A stretch of 64,000 bases of DNA from Desulfovibrio aminophilus DSM 12254 (GCF_000422565.1 NZ_KE383877.1:1-64000), one strand, 5' to 3'. Counted from the stretch's first letter, positions 7,228-15,903 are shown. Notes: a model not told the origin generated them from the letters alone. Numbers and translations: made by a program.

Positions 7228-8713
7228 TGCCGGAGCCTTCGCGCGAGTGTTTGCCCTTGAGGAAGTCCAGGCCCAGGGCGACGCCCAGGGCCTTGAGCGC
7301 GGAGGTTCCGCTTTTCGGCGTTCCTCCCGCGCCGCCCTCGTCCCAATACTGGGTGTGGCAGCACACGGTGCGCGACAGGAACCCGTCGGCGGGCGTGGCG
7401 GCCACGTCGCGGACGCCTCGGCCGAACACCGGGCCCAGCGGCCCGCCGATCATGTCCCCGAAGATGAGGCGATGGTAGGGGAAGTAGATGTTGGTCCAGC
7501 GCGTGGGCGCGAAGGGCGCGCCGTGGTGCAGGAGCCGCACGCTGCGCCGGACCGGCCCCTGCTCCGTCCCGATGTCGTAGTGCTGCTCGTAGCCCAGGGG
7601 CTCGTCGAGCACCGGCGGGCAGCAGGGGTATTCGTACTGCTCCTTCGTGGCCGCGAACTCCTCAGGCGTGCGGGCCATGAGCAGTTGCCCGTGGGCCAGG
7701 GGCGCGCCCAGGGTCACGAAGTCCGTCACCAGCCAGGGAACCCCCACGCCGACATTCTCGGCCCAGAGCCGGTGTTGGGCCTGCCGGTAGGCCTCGATCC
7801 CGGCCGGGCCCGAGTCGGCGTTCACCTTCTCCGCCTCCTTGCCGAATCCCTTGAGTTCCAGCTGCTTGCCCGGGTTGGGCGGGTCCGGCTTGCGCAGGTC
7901 CGTCCAGAGGTTGCGGATGATGTCGTAGCCGATCACCGAACCCAGGCTGTGGCCCACGATCACGATGCGCGTGTACTTTCCCGAGGCGTGCAGCGCCCGG
8001 AGGAGCTTCAGGCCCTCGGCGCGGATCGTGTTGCGCGCCGCGATGTTGCCCGGCGTGGGCGAGAGGTAGCGGGCCGCGTCCGCCACCACGCCGAGCACGA
8101 CCTTCTTCAGCAGGATCGGCAGAACCAGCGAGGCCAGGCCGCTCAGGCCGGTCAGCAGGCCCGTGCTCCAGGTCGGAATGGGAATGAAGCGGAACAGGCT
8201 CAGGTCGACGATGCCGAGGGCGAACGCCAGCGCGGCCGCCAGCAGGGACCAGATCGCGTAATACGCGGGCCGCAGCGCTCCGGGCACCGAGGAGGGCCGC
8301 CGCCGGAGCAGCTCCCAGGCCCAGCCGAGCACGTGGCCGTAGGTCGAGCCCTCCATGTGGTGCGCCCAGTAGTATTCGTAGAAATCCGTCAGCGGCCGCC
8401 CGGCCCCGTGGTTGCGCGGAGCCTGGAGACAGCGGGTCTCCAGCAGCTCGTTCATGGCGTCGGGTTTGCTGCGGTACTTGCGCTTGTAGCGGGGATCGGG
8501 GTCCAGCACCGCCTCCACGAACCCGCGCAGGGTGTCCATGGGCCGCTGCTCGCCGACTCCGTGAATCACCACCACGGCCTGGCGCACCTTCCGGCTCTCG
8601 GCCGCGACCTCGCGGCTCCGCGCCGGACGTCCGCCCTCCTCGACCCCGGTCCGCTCTTCCCCGGCCTGCCCGGCCGACACCTCTTCCGGTTCCCCGGCGC
8701 GTTCGCTGGTCAT
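7172..8713 (-). CDS. Alpha/beta-hydrolase (lipase-like, GHSLG) with central membrane segments
   Basis: 513 residues. VVVIHGVGEQRP near residue 40 and IVIVGHSLGSVIGYD near 265 are the oxyanion-strand and nucleophile-elbow motifs of alpha/beta hydrolases (Ser in GHSLG). Two or three hydrophobic helices lie between them (about 140-210), so the protein is probably membrane-attached. WTNIYFPYHRLIFGD and a late HTQYWD may hold acid and His residues. Start chosen at the ATG after GGGAGGCCGC. The last ~20 codons are read from the intergenic palindromic repeat, which supplies the TAA. Substrate unknown; isolated by repeats on both sides. Confidence 0.72.
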   Translation of the reverse strand: MTSERAGEPEEVSAGQAGEERTGVEEGGRPARSREVAAESRKVRQAVVVIHGVGEQRPMDTLRGFVEAVLDPDPRYKRKYRSKPDAMNELLETRCLQAPRNHGAGRPLTDFYEYYWAHHMEGSTYGHVLGWAWELLRRRPSSVPGALRPAYYAIWSLLAAALAFALGIVDLSLFRFIPIPTWSTGLLTGLSGLASLVLPILLKKVVLGVVADAARYLSPTPGNIAARNTIRAEGLKLLRALHASGKYTRIVIVGHSLGSVIGYDIIRNLWTDLRKPDPPNPGKQLELKGFGKEAEKVNADSGPAGIEAYRQAQHRLWAENVGVGVPWLVTDFVTLGAPLAHGQLLMARTPEEFAATKEQYEYPCCPPVLDEPLGYEQHYDIGTEQGPVRRSVRLLHHGAPFAPTRWTNIYFPYHRLIFGDMIGGPLGPVFGRGVRDVAATPADGFLSRTVCCHTQYWDEGGAGGTPKSGTSALKALGVALGLDFLKGKHSREGSGTASPEHGKANGGSLSAVP

Positions 8714-8758
8714 GCGGCCTCCCATGGAGATGAGTCAGGACGTATGCATTGACGCATA

Positions 8759-8902
8759 CCCCGTTCGGGGGATTATGGAAAGGCCGACATGTCCCCGCCT
8801 CTCGGTCTTTCTGAAAACCGGCGAAGCCGGTCCCCTTCGGGAGTTTATGGGAAGGCGGGGAGGGCGCTCGATTTCCGCCTTTCTATACCCCGGCGAAGCC
8901 GG
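8759..8902. repeat. Tandem palindromic repeat elements
   Basis: CCCCGTTCGGGG-ATTATGGAAAGGC...GGTCTTTCTGAAAACC-GGCGAAGCCGG followed by CCCCTTCGGGAGTTTATGGGAAGGCGG...CCGCCTTTCTATACC-CCGGCGAAGCCGG. The second overlaps the 3' end of the UspA gene, whose TAG is made by the TATAGAAAGG junction. Confidence 0.8.
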
Positions 8903-9332
8903 TCTCCTTGACGATGAGCGTGGGGCAGGCGGTGTTGTGCAGGACGTAGTTGCTGACGCTGCCGAGCAGCAGGCCCGCCAGCCCGCCCAGGCCCCGGCGG
9001 CCCATGATCACCAGGGTGCAGCCGCGTTCCTTGGCCAGGGCGGACACGGCCGCGCCCGGGTCGCCGTGGAGCGTCTCCTCGGCCAGTTCGCCGGTGAAAC
9101 CCTGGAACACGGCCCGGGCCTTCTCCATGACGACCTTGCCGTTCTCGTCCAGCTCGTTCAGCAGCAGCGGCGGCACGATGATGGCGTCGCCCACGAGATA
9201 GGCCGCGTTGGGCACCACGTGGACCAGCGTGACCCGGCCGCCGAAGGCTTCGGCCAGCGCGCGGGCGTGGCGGGCCGCCGTGAGCGAGGCGTCGGAGCCG
9301 TCCACGGGCACGAGGATGTCGTCGAAGGTCAT
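8883..9332 (-). CDS. Universal stress protein (UspA family, ATP-binding type)
   Basis: 149 residues, a single Usp domain. DDILVPVDGSDAS at the N-terminus and the nucleotide loop GRRGLGGLAGLLLGSVS match the G-2X-G-9X-G(S/T) motif of ATP-binding Usp proteins. The start follows AAGGAGG. The final residues GFAGV are encoded by the palindromic repeat that overlaps the gene end. Cytosolic stress protein; no partner gene nearby. Confidence 0.9.
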   Translation of the reverse strand: MTFDDILVPVDGSDASLTAARHARALAEAFGGRVTLVHVVPNAAYLVGDAIIVPPLLLNELDENGKVVMEKARAVFQGFTGELAEETLHGDPGAAVSALAKERGCTLVIMGRRGLGGLAGLLLGSVSNYVLHNTACPTLIVKETGFAGV

Positions 9333-9382
9333 GGTCCCCTCCTTTTTTCGGTTTGCGGCGCTTCCGCGCCACCTCCCTCATA

Positions 9383-9456
9383 CCCCCTTCGGGGGTTTAT
9401 TGAAAGGCGGAGAGCCGGAAGCCTTTCCCGCATTTCTATACTCCCCCGAAGGGGGC
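9383..9456. repeat. Palindromic repeat element
   Basis: CCCCCTTCGGGGG-TTTATTGAAAGGCGG...GCATTTCTATACT-CCCCCGAAGGGGG, a near-perfect nested palindrome. It lies between the divergently transcribed uspA-type gene and the next plus-strand gene, so it is not always at a gene end. Confidence 0.8.
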
Positions 9457-9593
9457 GAAGGCGGGGAGCCGGGGCTTGCTTCTCGTGGCACTTTTTTGCT
9501 AAGGAATCCGGTTTGGTGAGTTTCGGCTCGATTCCGCGCCATCGAGCGGATGCCGAGCGGTTCAGGTTTGCAACGCCGGGCTGTGAGGTATGT

Positions 9594-10451
9594 ATGCTTG
9601 AGGACGCGTCGTCGGGCGGCACGCCGCCCCTGGGGCCGGAGTGCGCGGAACGCCTGAACGGGGAGATTCTCGCCCTGCGCGGCCCTGTCCGGGGCCTGTC
9701 GCTCCCCGCGCTGCGGGCCTTGCTCGGCCGGGTGAGCAACCGCGACCTGGCCATTCTCGTCCGCACCCCTCCCTTTGACCGCGATCTGCTCACATTCCTC
9801 GGCCGAGGCCTGGCCCCGGCGGCCTTCGACATGCTGCGCCGGGACTGCGACCGCTGGACCGGCTGCGCACCCGGGCACCTGGACGAGGCCGTCCGCGCCC
9901 TGACCGAGGCCCTCGACGCGGACGGCCTCCTGGCCCAGGCGCGCGACCGGCTGGCCGCCTACGACGAGTTCCATCCCCTGCCCCAGGGCGTGATCGACTT
10001 CATGAAGGAACTGGGAGCCGAGGAAGGCGACGACCTGCTCCGGGGTGGAGAGTCCAAGGCCCCCTTCGCGCTCTCGCCCGACGCCCCGCCGCCGGAACAG
10101 GCGGTGGAAATCCTGGCGATACGCCTGGCCTGCCGCCGAGCGGGGTTCCTGTTCATCGAGGAGCCCGCCAGAACCTCCGGCGGTTCCGCCCTGGCCGAGG
10201 TCGCGGACGTGGTGAACGCGGTGGAGGGCGGCGACCCGGACCGTCTCGCGCGCGCCCTGGCCGACGCGCAACGCCGGGGCGAGGCGGCCTTCGGGCTGCT
10301 GGAGACCGTGCTGGCGGCGGTCCTCTTCTCCACTCCCGAAAAACTCTTCCAGACCCTGAACGCGGCGGCCGCCGAACCGCTCGACCCCGGGCTGCTCCAC
10401 GCCCCGCCTCCGGGCCGGTCCGCATGCGCGGACCGTGTCGCGGAGACGTAG
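9594..10451 (+). CDS. Hypothetical cytosolic helical protein
   Basis: 285 residues, no signal peptide or membrane helix. The stretch ALRALLGRVSNRDLAILVRT and the following RGLAPAAFDMLRRDCDRW vaguely recall FliG-type armadillo helices, but too weakly to assign. The rest is Ala/Glu/Arg-rich helix. ATG preceded by GTGAGG; an earlier ATG 4 nt upstream hits a stop at once. Neighbours give no functional clue. Confidence 0.6.
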   Translation: MLEDASSGGTPPLGPECAERLNGEILALRGPVRGLSLPALRALLGRVSNRDLAILVRTPPFDRDLLTFLGRGLAPAAFDMLRRDCDRWTGCAPGHLDEAVRALTEALDADGLLAQARDRLAAYDEFHPLPQGVIDFMKELGAEEGDDLLRGGESKAPFALSPDAPPPEQAVEILAIRLACRRAGFLFIEEPARTSGGSALAEVADVVNAVEGGDPDRLARALADAQRRGEAAFGLLETVLAAVLFSTPEKLFQTLNAAAAEPLDPGLLHAPPPGRSACADRVAET

Positions 10452-10571
10452 GCGCGGGAAGCGGCGGCCGGGGGGACGCCGAGGATCCTCTCCCTCCCCC
10501 CTGGCCCGGTGGCCGGAACCGACCGGGCATGGCGGATGATGTTTCCCCACACGACAAACCTGGAGTGACTG

Positions 10572-11210
10572 ATGCGTTCCCTGATCGTGTTCCTGTACCA
10601 GGAGGCGGAATCCGCCACCTTCATGCTCTTGGCGGCCCTGGGCCTGGCCCTGCTGGTCTGGCTCGTCGGCCTCCTCGTGATGTCCATCCGCAAGAGGGGC
10701 CGCCGCCTCCGCTTCGCGGCCTGGTGTCTCGGCGCGGTCCTGGCCCTGCTCGGCGCGGCGGGGTTCTTCCTGTACACGGACGCCCTGTACGAGAGTCATG
10801 AGGCGGGCCGCCTGGCCAGGCTGGACAGCCGGGTCCGGTCCATCTCCGCCCTTCCCGTGAGCATCGCCGACCTGGATGTGGACATGAAGTACTTCGCCGT
10901 CCGCATGGCCGACGAGCCCGGCTTCACCTTCGACGCGGTCCAGCCGGATCTGGCGGCGGAGTTGGAAAGACGGGGCCTGGCCCCGGACGAGGGCGAGAGC
11001 GTCTACGTCCTGTCCCGCACCGTGGACCGCTTCTTCGCCGGGCCCCACGAGTTCGTCACCGGCGGCTGGCTGCTGTATGTGCGCGACAAGGGCACCATCG
11101 ACGACGGGTTCAATATCCGCGAGGCCGTGCGCTTCACCACCGGCGGCGACCTCCCGGATTGCGGGGACTGCCCCACGATCTACAGGTTCTTCCAGGCCCA
11201 CCGGGAATAG
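10572..11210 (+). CDS. Hypothetical membrane-anchored protein
   Basis: 212 residues: two hydrophobic segments (about 16-38 and 48-68) joined by a basic RKRGRR loop, then a soluble domain of about 140 residues with ALYESHEAGRLAR and a CGDC pair near the C-terminus. No family recognised. ATG after TGGAGTGACTG. Followed after 47 nt by another membrane-anchored unknown in the same direction; the two may form an operon. Confidence 0.65.
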   Translation: MRSLIVFLYQEAESATFMLLAALGLALLVWLVGLLVMSIRKRGRRLRFAAWCLGAVLALLGAAGFFLYTDALYESHEAGRLARLDSRVRSISALPVSIADLDVDMKYFAVRMADEPGFTFDAVQPDLAAELERRGLAPDEGESVYVLSRTVDRFFAGPHEFVTGGWLLYVRDKGTIDDGFNIREAVRFTTGGDLPDCGDCPTIYRFFQAHRE

Positions 11211-11257
11211 TTCGGGCGGTCCCGACGAAACAATGCGATCCAAGGGGAAACGACGCC

Positions 11258-12031
11258 ATGTGGAAACGCATCCTGCTGCTCATCGTCCTGGCCCTCGCGC
11301 TCGCGATCGCCGCGCTGTCCCTCCTCGAGCACCTGCATAACCTGGACGCGATCGTGTCCAACCGGGCCGGCGGCCTTGAAAACATCCCGAAAGCCGACGC
11401 CCCCCTGAAATCGGTCGCGCAGAAACTCGACTACAATCTGAAGTACATCGGGGAGGACGCCGCCAGGAATCCGTCCTTCTGGAATTTCCTGCGCTCCGAA
11501 AACGCGGAACTGACGCGCGCGTATCTCGTCGCGGCGGACGACTTCCTGCGGGCGCAGGGGGAGTTCGTGGACGTGCAGATGGGGATCGACGGATTCCTGG
11601 ACACCATGCTCGCCGCCTCGAACGGCACGGACACCACCACCATCACGAGCAAGGAAACGTCCAGCGAAAACGAAATCTGCTGGCGCTCGCTGGCCCGCCA
11701 CGCGCGGATCTGCGAGAACACCTCCGTGCGTGTGCGGCTCCTGGCCAAGGCGGCCGAGGACTACCAGGCCGCCGTGTCGAAGCTGGCGCCGCGCCTTAAG
11801 GCCCAGGGCCTCTCCGTCCCGGACCAGCGGGCCGGATACGCCAGGATGGAGGCTCTCCTGCGCGGCGAATGGGTGCGGCGGCGGGCGGACTTCCTCGTGC
11901 GCCACTTCCATGCCCCGGAACGCGGGGAAGCCGACCTGGTCCAGGTCAACGAGGATCTCCAGAAGGAACTCGACCGCATGGTGGAGTCATTCAAGAAACA
12001 CGCCGCCGAGCAAGGCGTCTCCCTCGACTGA
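11258..12031 (+). CDS. Hypothetical single-pass membrane protein
   Basis: 257 residues: one N-terminal hydrophobic helix (about 4-22), then a mostly helical extracytoplasmic domain ending in a likely coiled coil (VNEDLQKELDRMVESFKKH). Possible membrane-anchored sensor or structural protein, no known domain. A palindromic repeat begins directly after its TGA. Confidence 0.65.
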   Translation: MWKRILLLIVLALALAIAALSLLEHLHNLDAIVSNRAGGLENIPKADAPLKSVAQKLDYNLKYIGEDAARNPSFWNFLRSENAELTRAYLVAADDFLRAQGEFVDVQMGIDGFLDTMLAASNGTDTTTITSKETSSENEICWRSLARHARICENTSVRVRLLAKAAEDYQAAVSKLAPRLKAQGLSVPDQRAGYARMEALLRGEWVRRRADFLVRHFHAPERGEADLVQVNEDLQKELDRMVESFKKHAAEQGVSLD

Positions 12032-12143
12032 CCCCCTTCGGGGGATTATAGAAAAGGCGAAAAGGCTTTCACCTCTTCGCCTTTCTGGAAACCGGCGAAG
12101 CACCGGGAGCCTCCTCCGCCTTTCTATGAACCGCCGAAGGCGG
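12032..12143. repeat. Palindromic repeat element between convergent genes
   Basis: CCCCCTTCGGGGG-ATTATAGAAAAGGCG...CGCCTTTCTGGAAACC-GGCGAAGC, then a second partial right half CCGCCTTTCTATGAACC-GCCGAAGGCGG. It starts at the base after the upstream stop, and its right end supplies the SAFGGS C-terminus and stop of the minus-strand phage gene. Confidence 0.78.
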
Positions 12144-12498
12144 AGGCATCCAGCCGCGCCACCTGCACGACCGTCTGGCCGGTGAAGCCCATGAGGCGGG
12201 TAAACTTGGGCCAGCGGGGGTCGGGCCGGTCCAGGTCCGCGCGCAGGGCCAGGACGTGCGACTTGCCCAGCCGGGCGGCCTCGGCCCGCAGCCAGAGGGC
12301 GTCGCCTTGCAGGGAGCGCAGCACGCGCGGCCCGAAGCGCGACAGCTCCAGGTGGGCCTCCAGGTTGTCCGGCCCCTCGGCCAGGGCACCGAAGCCGTAA
12401 ACGCCCCGGCCGTCGTAGAGCTCGAAGAAGCGGTAGCGATCCAGGTCCGGCAGATAGGCCAGGGCCGGGGGAATGTCGCGGCTCGCGCGGACGCTCAT
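12124..12498 (-). CDS. Phage-associated protein, possibly GNAT-like
   Basis: 124 residues. RYRFFELYDGRGVYGFGALAE and the end TRLMGFTGQTVVQVARL are reminiscent of small GNAT-fold proteins found beside phage terminases, but no acetyl-CoA loop is certain. Its start overlaps the terminase stop (ATGA), so the two are coupled. The last codons lie inside a palindromic repeat, suggesting the original 3' end may have been replaced. Confidence 0.55.
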   Translation of the reverse strand: MSVRASRDIPPALAYLPDLDRYRFFELYDGRGVYGFGALAEGPDNLEAHLELSRFGPRVLRSLQGDALWLRAEAARLGKSHVLALRADLDRPDPRWPKFTRLMGFTGQTVVQVARLDASAFGGS

Positions 12499-13841
12499 TT
12501 CTCCCTCCCGAAGGGGTTGAAGTCGTTGATGGTGCGCTGGGGCAGGCTGCCCGAGCGGGCCGGGCGGAAACCCACGGCCAGGTAGCGGAAGGCGTCCGTG
12601 GCGTGGCTCGTCCAGTCGTGCAGGGGCAGGGGCCGGAAGGCGTTCATCCGGTCCGAGTATTCGCGGCGGTAGTGGCGCAGGGCCTCCACGCCCTGCTCGC
12701 AGCGCCCGGCGTCGAAGCGGCAGCGCGGCAGCAGGGCGCGCACCGCGTTGATGCCGTCGGCCAGGGGAATGTTCGGGCAGACCTCGAAGCGCAGGCCCAG
12801 GCTTCGGGCCATCTCCAGCCGGGATTTGCCCGTGCCCAGCTCGCGCACGCGGATGTCGTGGGGCGCGATGTGGCTGCCGTAGGTATAGGGCTTGCCGTCC
12901 AGCACCTTGACGTAGTGGTCCAGGCCCATGCCGGAGTTCTCATAGTAGTCCACCAGCCGGATCTCGCCGCCGGGCGCGGCCTGGAAGAACCAGACCGCCG
13001 TGGAGTCGGACATGCCCAGGTCCCAGGCCGTGTGCACGGGCATGGCCGGGTCGTGGGGCGCCACGCCCAGGCGGCCGTCGCGCTCCAGGTCGGCCATGAG
13101 CCCGCCGAAGTAGGCCCCGCGCACCGCCGCCGTGAACGAACACTCGAATTCCTGTTCGTACTCCTCGGGGCTCATCTCCCGCTGGGCGGCGGCCAGCTCG
13201 TCCGGGTCCAGCAGGCCGGTGAAGCTCGCCCGGTAGAGCCCGGCGTACCAGTCCGGGTCGCGCTGGGCCCGGCGGAAGAGGTCGTGGAAGACGTTGCGGC
13301 CCTGGGGCGTGCCGATGAACAGGGCCCAGCCCTTGCGGTCGGCCAGGGCCGGGCGGATGACCTCGCTCCAGACCCGCAGCGGCATCTGGGCCATCTCGTC
13401 GAACACCGCGCCGTCCAGGTAGACCCCGCGCAGGGAGTCCGGATCGTTGGCCCCCAGCAGGCGGATGCGCGCACCGTTGGCCAAGTCCGCCCGCAGCTCG
13501 GACTCGCTGAAACGGGCCTCCACGCCGGAGTCCGGCCCGCAGTAGCGCTTGAGGTAGTCCCAGACCACGGTCTTGGCCTGCTTGCAGTAGGGCGCGATGT
13601 AGGCCCCGCGCCAGTCCGGCCGGTCCGTGGAGAGCGCCGCCGCGATGAGCCGGTTCACCGAGAGCACGGTCTTGCCGAAGCGGCGGTGGCAGACGAGCAC
13701 GGAAAAACGTTTCAGCCGCGACTCGATCTCGGCCTGCCAGCGGTGCGGGGCGTAGAGCGCGGACGCCCTGGGCGCCGTTTCCGGGGCCGGAGCTTCAAGC
13801 GCCGGCACCGTCGAGGCCTTGGCCTTCTTCCTCGGGGCCAT
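12495..13841 (-). CDS. Phage terminase large subunit
   Basis: 448 residues. Walker A-like CHRRFGKT at 51-58, Walker B with catalytic Glu GAVFDEM at about 144-150, coupling motif FIGTPQGRN, and a C-terminal RNase H-like nuclease part with WDLGMSDSTA and SHATDAFRYLAVG. This is a complete DNA-packaging motor. It sits in a four-gene minus-strand run with no portal, capsid or tail genes, so it is a phage remnant or a domesticated cassette. Confidence 0.88.
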   Translation of the reverse strand: MAPRKKAKASTVPALEAPAPETAPRASALYAPHRWQAEIESRLKRFSVLVCHRRFGKTVLSVNRLIAAALSTDRPDWRGAYIAPYCKQAKTVVWDYLKRYCGPDSGVEARFSESELRADLANGARIRLLGANDPDSLRGVYLDGAVFDEMAQMPLRVWSEVIRPALADRKGWALFIGTPQGRNVFHDLFRRAQRDPDWYAGLYRASFTGLLDPDELAAAQREMSPEEYEQEFECSFTAAVRGAYFGGLMADLERDGRLGVAPHDPAMPVHTAWDLGMSDSTAVWFFQAAPGGEIRLVDYYENSGMGLDHYVKVLDGKPYTYGSHIAPHDIRVRELGTGKSRLEMARSLGLRFEVCPNIPLADGINAVRALLPRCRFDAGRCEQGVEALRHYRREYSDRMNAFRPLPLHDWTSHATDAFRYLAVGFRPARSGSLPQRTINDFNPFGREK

Positions 13842-13842
13842 G

Positions 13843-14130
13843 TCAGCGGCCCTCCCGGCGGGTCTTGAGCTGGTCCTTGATCTCCTGGAGCATGGCCTGG
13901 ATGCTCACGATCCGCTCTTCCACCCGCTCGACCTTGAGGGCCGTGGCCTGCCCCTCCTCCAGCCGCCGCTCCACGCGACAGATCTGATCCTCGGCGGCGC
14001 GCAGGCGCTCGCCCAGGCCGCTCACCAGGGCGGCGGCCACGGCCAGGGCCGAGGCCACGGAGAGCAGCGTGCCCAGGTCCAGGCGGCGCTCCAGCCGCCA
14101 GGTTCCAGACGGTTCGCGCGCGGGGGTCAC
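13843..14130 (-). CDS. Phage-associated membrane/coiled-coil protein
   Basis: 95 residues beginning with GTG that overlaps the upstream stop (GTGA), after GGGAGGCGG. One hydrophobic helix (GTLLSVASALAVAAALVSGL) is followed by a coiled coil with an Arg/Glu/Ile heptad pattern to the C-terminus. Such proteins are common near phage holins or terminases. It ends 1 nt before the terminase start. Confidence 0.65.
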   Translation of the reverse strand: MTPAREPSGTWRLERRLDLGTLLSVASALAVAAALVSGLGERLRAAEDQICRVERRLEEGQATALKVERVEERIVSIQAMLQEIKDQLKTRREGR

Positions 14131-14534
14131 TTGCCGCCTCCCAGGGCGTCGCGCACCCCGCGCACCGCGCCGGGCAGGTAGTCGCCCAGCTTCTTGACCC
14201 CGAGCACGGCGGCCACGATCCAGAAGGTGATCTCCAGGAACCAGTCCGGGAGCATCTCCCAGCTTCGCAGCACGCGCGCCGCGTCCTCGGGGCAGAACCC
14301 GCTCCAGACGAAGAACCCGATCCAGGCGAAGAACAGCACGTCGTCCTTCCAGCCCGCGTTCTCCAGCTGGCGCATCTCCCATTCGTGGTTGAACTCCGCG
14401 TCGGACTGGGCCAGGCGCATGCGGTTCTCCATGACCGCCTTCTTGAGGGCCTGGCGGTCCTTGAGATGGTCGGACACGCCGTTGACGATGGTGGTCAGCA
14501 CCCCGGCCACGGCGCCGATCAGGGGAAAAGCCAT
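14127..14534 (-). CDS. Phage-associated holin-like membrane protein
   Basis: 135 residues: N-terminal glycine-rich hydrophobic helix, a charged helix (LKDRQALKKAVMENRMRLAQ) and two C-terminal hydrophobic segments around FFAWIGFFVWSGF and ITFWIVAAVLGV. First gene of the four-gene phage remnant; ATG preceded by AGGAGG. A membrane or holin-like role is inferred from context and topology only. Confidence 0.65.
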   Translation of the reverse strand: MAFPLIGAVAGVLTTIVNGVSDHLKDRQALKKAVMENRMRLAQSDAEFNHEWEMRQLENAGWKDDVLFFAWIGFFVWSGFCPEDAARVLRSWEMLPDWFLEITFWIVAAVLGVKKLGDYLPGAVRGVRDALGGGK

Positions 14535-14636
14535 GACGCAAACCTCCTCTGTTTGCGCCCAGCCTAGCCCCGGTTTCCGGCCCCCGCGAAGAAATGCAGC
14601 TGATTTGCAGGCGATTGCATCGAAAGAGCATCTTGA

Positions 14637-14710
14637 CCGCCTTCGGCGGTTCATGAAAAGCCCCTTCCGAGGAACATGAAGAACCAGGGGGCCTTCGGCC
14701 CTTTTCAGGA
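14637..14710. repeat. Partial palindromic repeat elements
   Basis: CCGCCTTCGGCGG-TTCATGAAAAGCC left half, then a GGGGGCCTTCGGCCC hairpin with CTTTTCAGG. It forms the left boundary of the small-secreted-protein/toxin locus. Confidence 0.65.
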
Positions 14711-14731
14711 CGGAAAAAGGAGACGCCGTTC

Positions 14732-15199
14732 ATGCCGCACCAGACAAAGAACACACCACTGCCGATCCGCCATCTCATGCTTCTGTGCCTGCTCATCCTG
14801 CCGTCCGCCCCGGCCTCGGCCCAGGACCTGTCGGGGAAATACTGCGTCGTCTCCGAATCGGAATGGACCCAATGCATTGAATTGAAGCCCGGCGGAAAAT
14901 GCCTGATCATCAATGAGGCCTGGGATCCGACGGATGCGCCCGAAGCCCGCTATGGCCTGGAACGAAAGACCGTTGAGTGCGGCTACGCGATGCATGACGG
15001 CATGCTGGAGGTGACGTATGGCCGCGTCACCGATGTGTTCGCCCCGGGCGTGTATGACTGGCGGGAATTCGGCTGGAAGGGCTGGTCGCCGGGCCTGAAG
15101 CGGGCCGGTTCCGCTCCCGAGAAATCCATCCTGCACAAGACGTTGATCTACTGGCAAGAACCAATGGACGCCCTGCGCCTCGACGCCGATCCGCATTGA
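14732..15199 (+). CDS. Small secreted Cys-containing protein (family A copy 1)
   Basis: 155 residues: signal peptide ending at PASAQ, then a mature domain starting DLSGKYCVVSESEWTQCIEL with four conserved cysteines (YC, QC, KC, EC). Three homologues follow in the same locus. The shared block is LSGxYCxxxESEWxxCxEL, then a Cys after Gly-Gly, ATDGSGPR-like, and YDW. Same C-terminal DALRLDADPH as the copy at 17.9 kb. No known domain. The position beside a Tlde1-type toxin suggests periplasmic immunity or accessory proteins, which is inference only. Confidence 0.75.
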   Translation: MPHQTKNTPLPIRHLMLLCLLILPSAPASAQDLSGKYCVVSESEWTQCIELKPGGKCLIINEAWDPTDAPEARYGLERKTVECGYAMHDGMLEVTYGRVTDVFAPGVYDWREFGWKGWSPGLKRAGSAPEKSILHKTLIYWQEPMDALRLDADPH

Positions 15200-15280
15200 C
15201 TCTCCCGGGGAGCTGCGGAAGGGTGTGCGTTCGCCACGAAGACACGGCGGTTGATATTCAAGAAAGAAGGCTTCGCTGAA

Positions 15281-15715
15281 ATGAAAAAAGCCGCATCCCT
15301 CATCCTCTTCATGCTCATGGCAAGTCCGGCCCTCGCCCAGGATCTGCACGGCTCGTATTGCCTGGCCACTGAAACCGAGTGGAACGAGTGCATTGAGTTG
15401 GAACAAGGCGGCGCGTGCCGGATCGTCACCGAGGTTTGGGAGGCCACGGACGGCTCCGGGCCGCGCAAGGACCTGGAACGCAAGGGAAAGAAGTGCAATT
15501 ACGAGGTTCAGGGCGATCAGGTGTTGCTGACCTACGAGGGACGGACGGAAACCCTGAAGGCCGCCTATTACGACTGGGCGGAGGAAATGTGGAAGGGCTA
15601 GGGGCCGGGCCTGAAGCCGGTGGAGCCCCGCGCCGGGCAGAGCGCACTGTATTCCCGGGTGTATTGGAAAGAACCCACGCACAAGCTGCGGGTCAGCGAG
15701 CCTCCGTGTCGATGA
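15281..15715 (+). pseudogene. Small secreted protein (family A copy 2), nonsense-mutated
   Basis: Signal peptide MKKAASLILFMLMASPALA and mature domain DLHGSYCLATETEWNECIEL match the intact copy at 18382. At 15599-15601 a TAG stands where that copy has TGG (KGW-SPGLKPVEP). Reading through it, the frame continues to SEPPCR and a TGA at 15713, with homology to the paralogue throughout. So it is a single nonsense substitution in a recent duplicate. The truncated 106-residue product would lack the C-terminal third. Confidence 0.82.
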
Positions 15716-15900
15716 CCGCGCGGATCGAAGGGAACGCCATCAGCTTCGACACCCCGGCGGAGTGGGATTATCCGGGGCATTTTCAGGGTATGATCTCCGC
15801 GCGGAAAGTAAGCGGCGTCTTGAGGCTCCAAAATGGCGTGGACGTGCCCTTGGACCTGCCCCGCCGGGCCGGCTATTGGGACGACCCGATTTCCCAATAA
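15712..15900 (+). pseudogene. Family C protein fragment lacking signal peptide
   Basis: 62 codons starting MTARIEGN and continuing AISFDTPAEWDYPGHFQG to GYWDDPISQ, nearly identical to the C-terminal half of the gene at 18837. The intact copy has GCGGATCGAGGGGAAC at its 5' end and GCGGATCGAAGGGAAC 255 bp later. Here the two are fused into one, so 85 codons including the signal peptide were lost in frame, evidently by recombination between these short direct repeats. It could still be translated (ATGA overlap) but would not be exported. Confidence 0.8.
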
Positions 15901-15903
15901 TCG

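Larger units (their letters stand above)
15167..15900 (+). repeat. Duplicated segment, copy 1 (degraded)
   Basis: Nearly identical to 18268-19256 over the tail of the family A gene, the intergenic CTCTCCCGGGGAGCTGCGGAAGG stretch, the next gene and the C-terminal half of the third. This copy has a nonsense codon and a 255-bp internal deletion. Confidence 0.85.

Noticed and set aside
9594-10451. FliG-like protein
   Set aside because: Only a weak helical resemblance in one stretch, no flagellar genes nearby, and key FliG motifs are not evident.
15599-15601. In-frame TAG as pyrrolysine
   Set aside because: The near-identical paralogue has TGG at the same codon, so a simple nonsense change is the better explanation.
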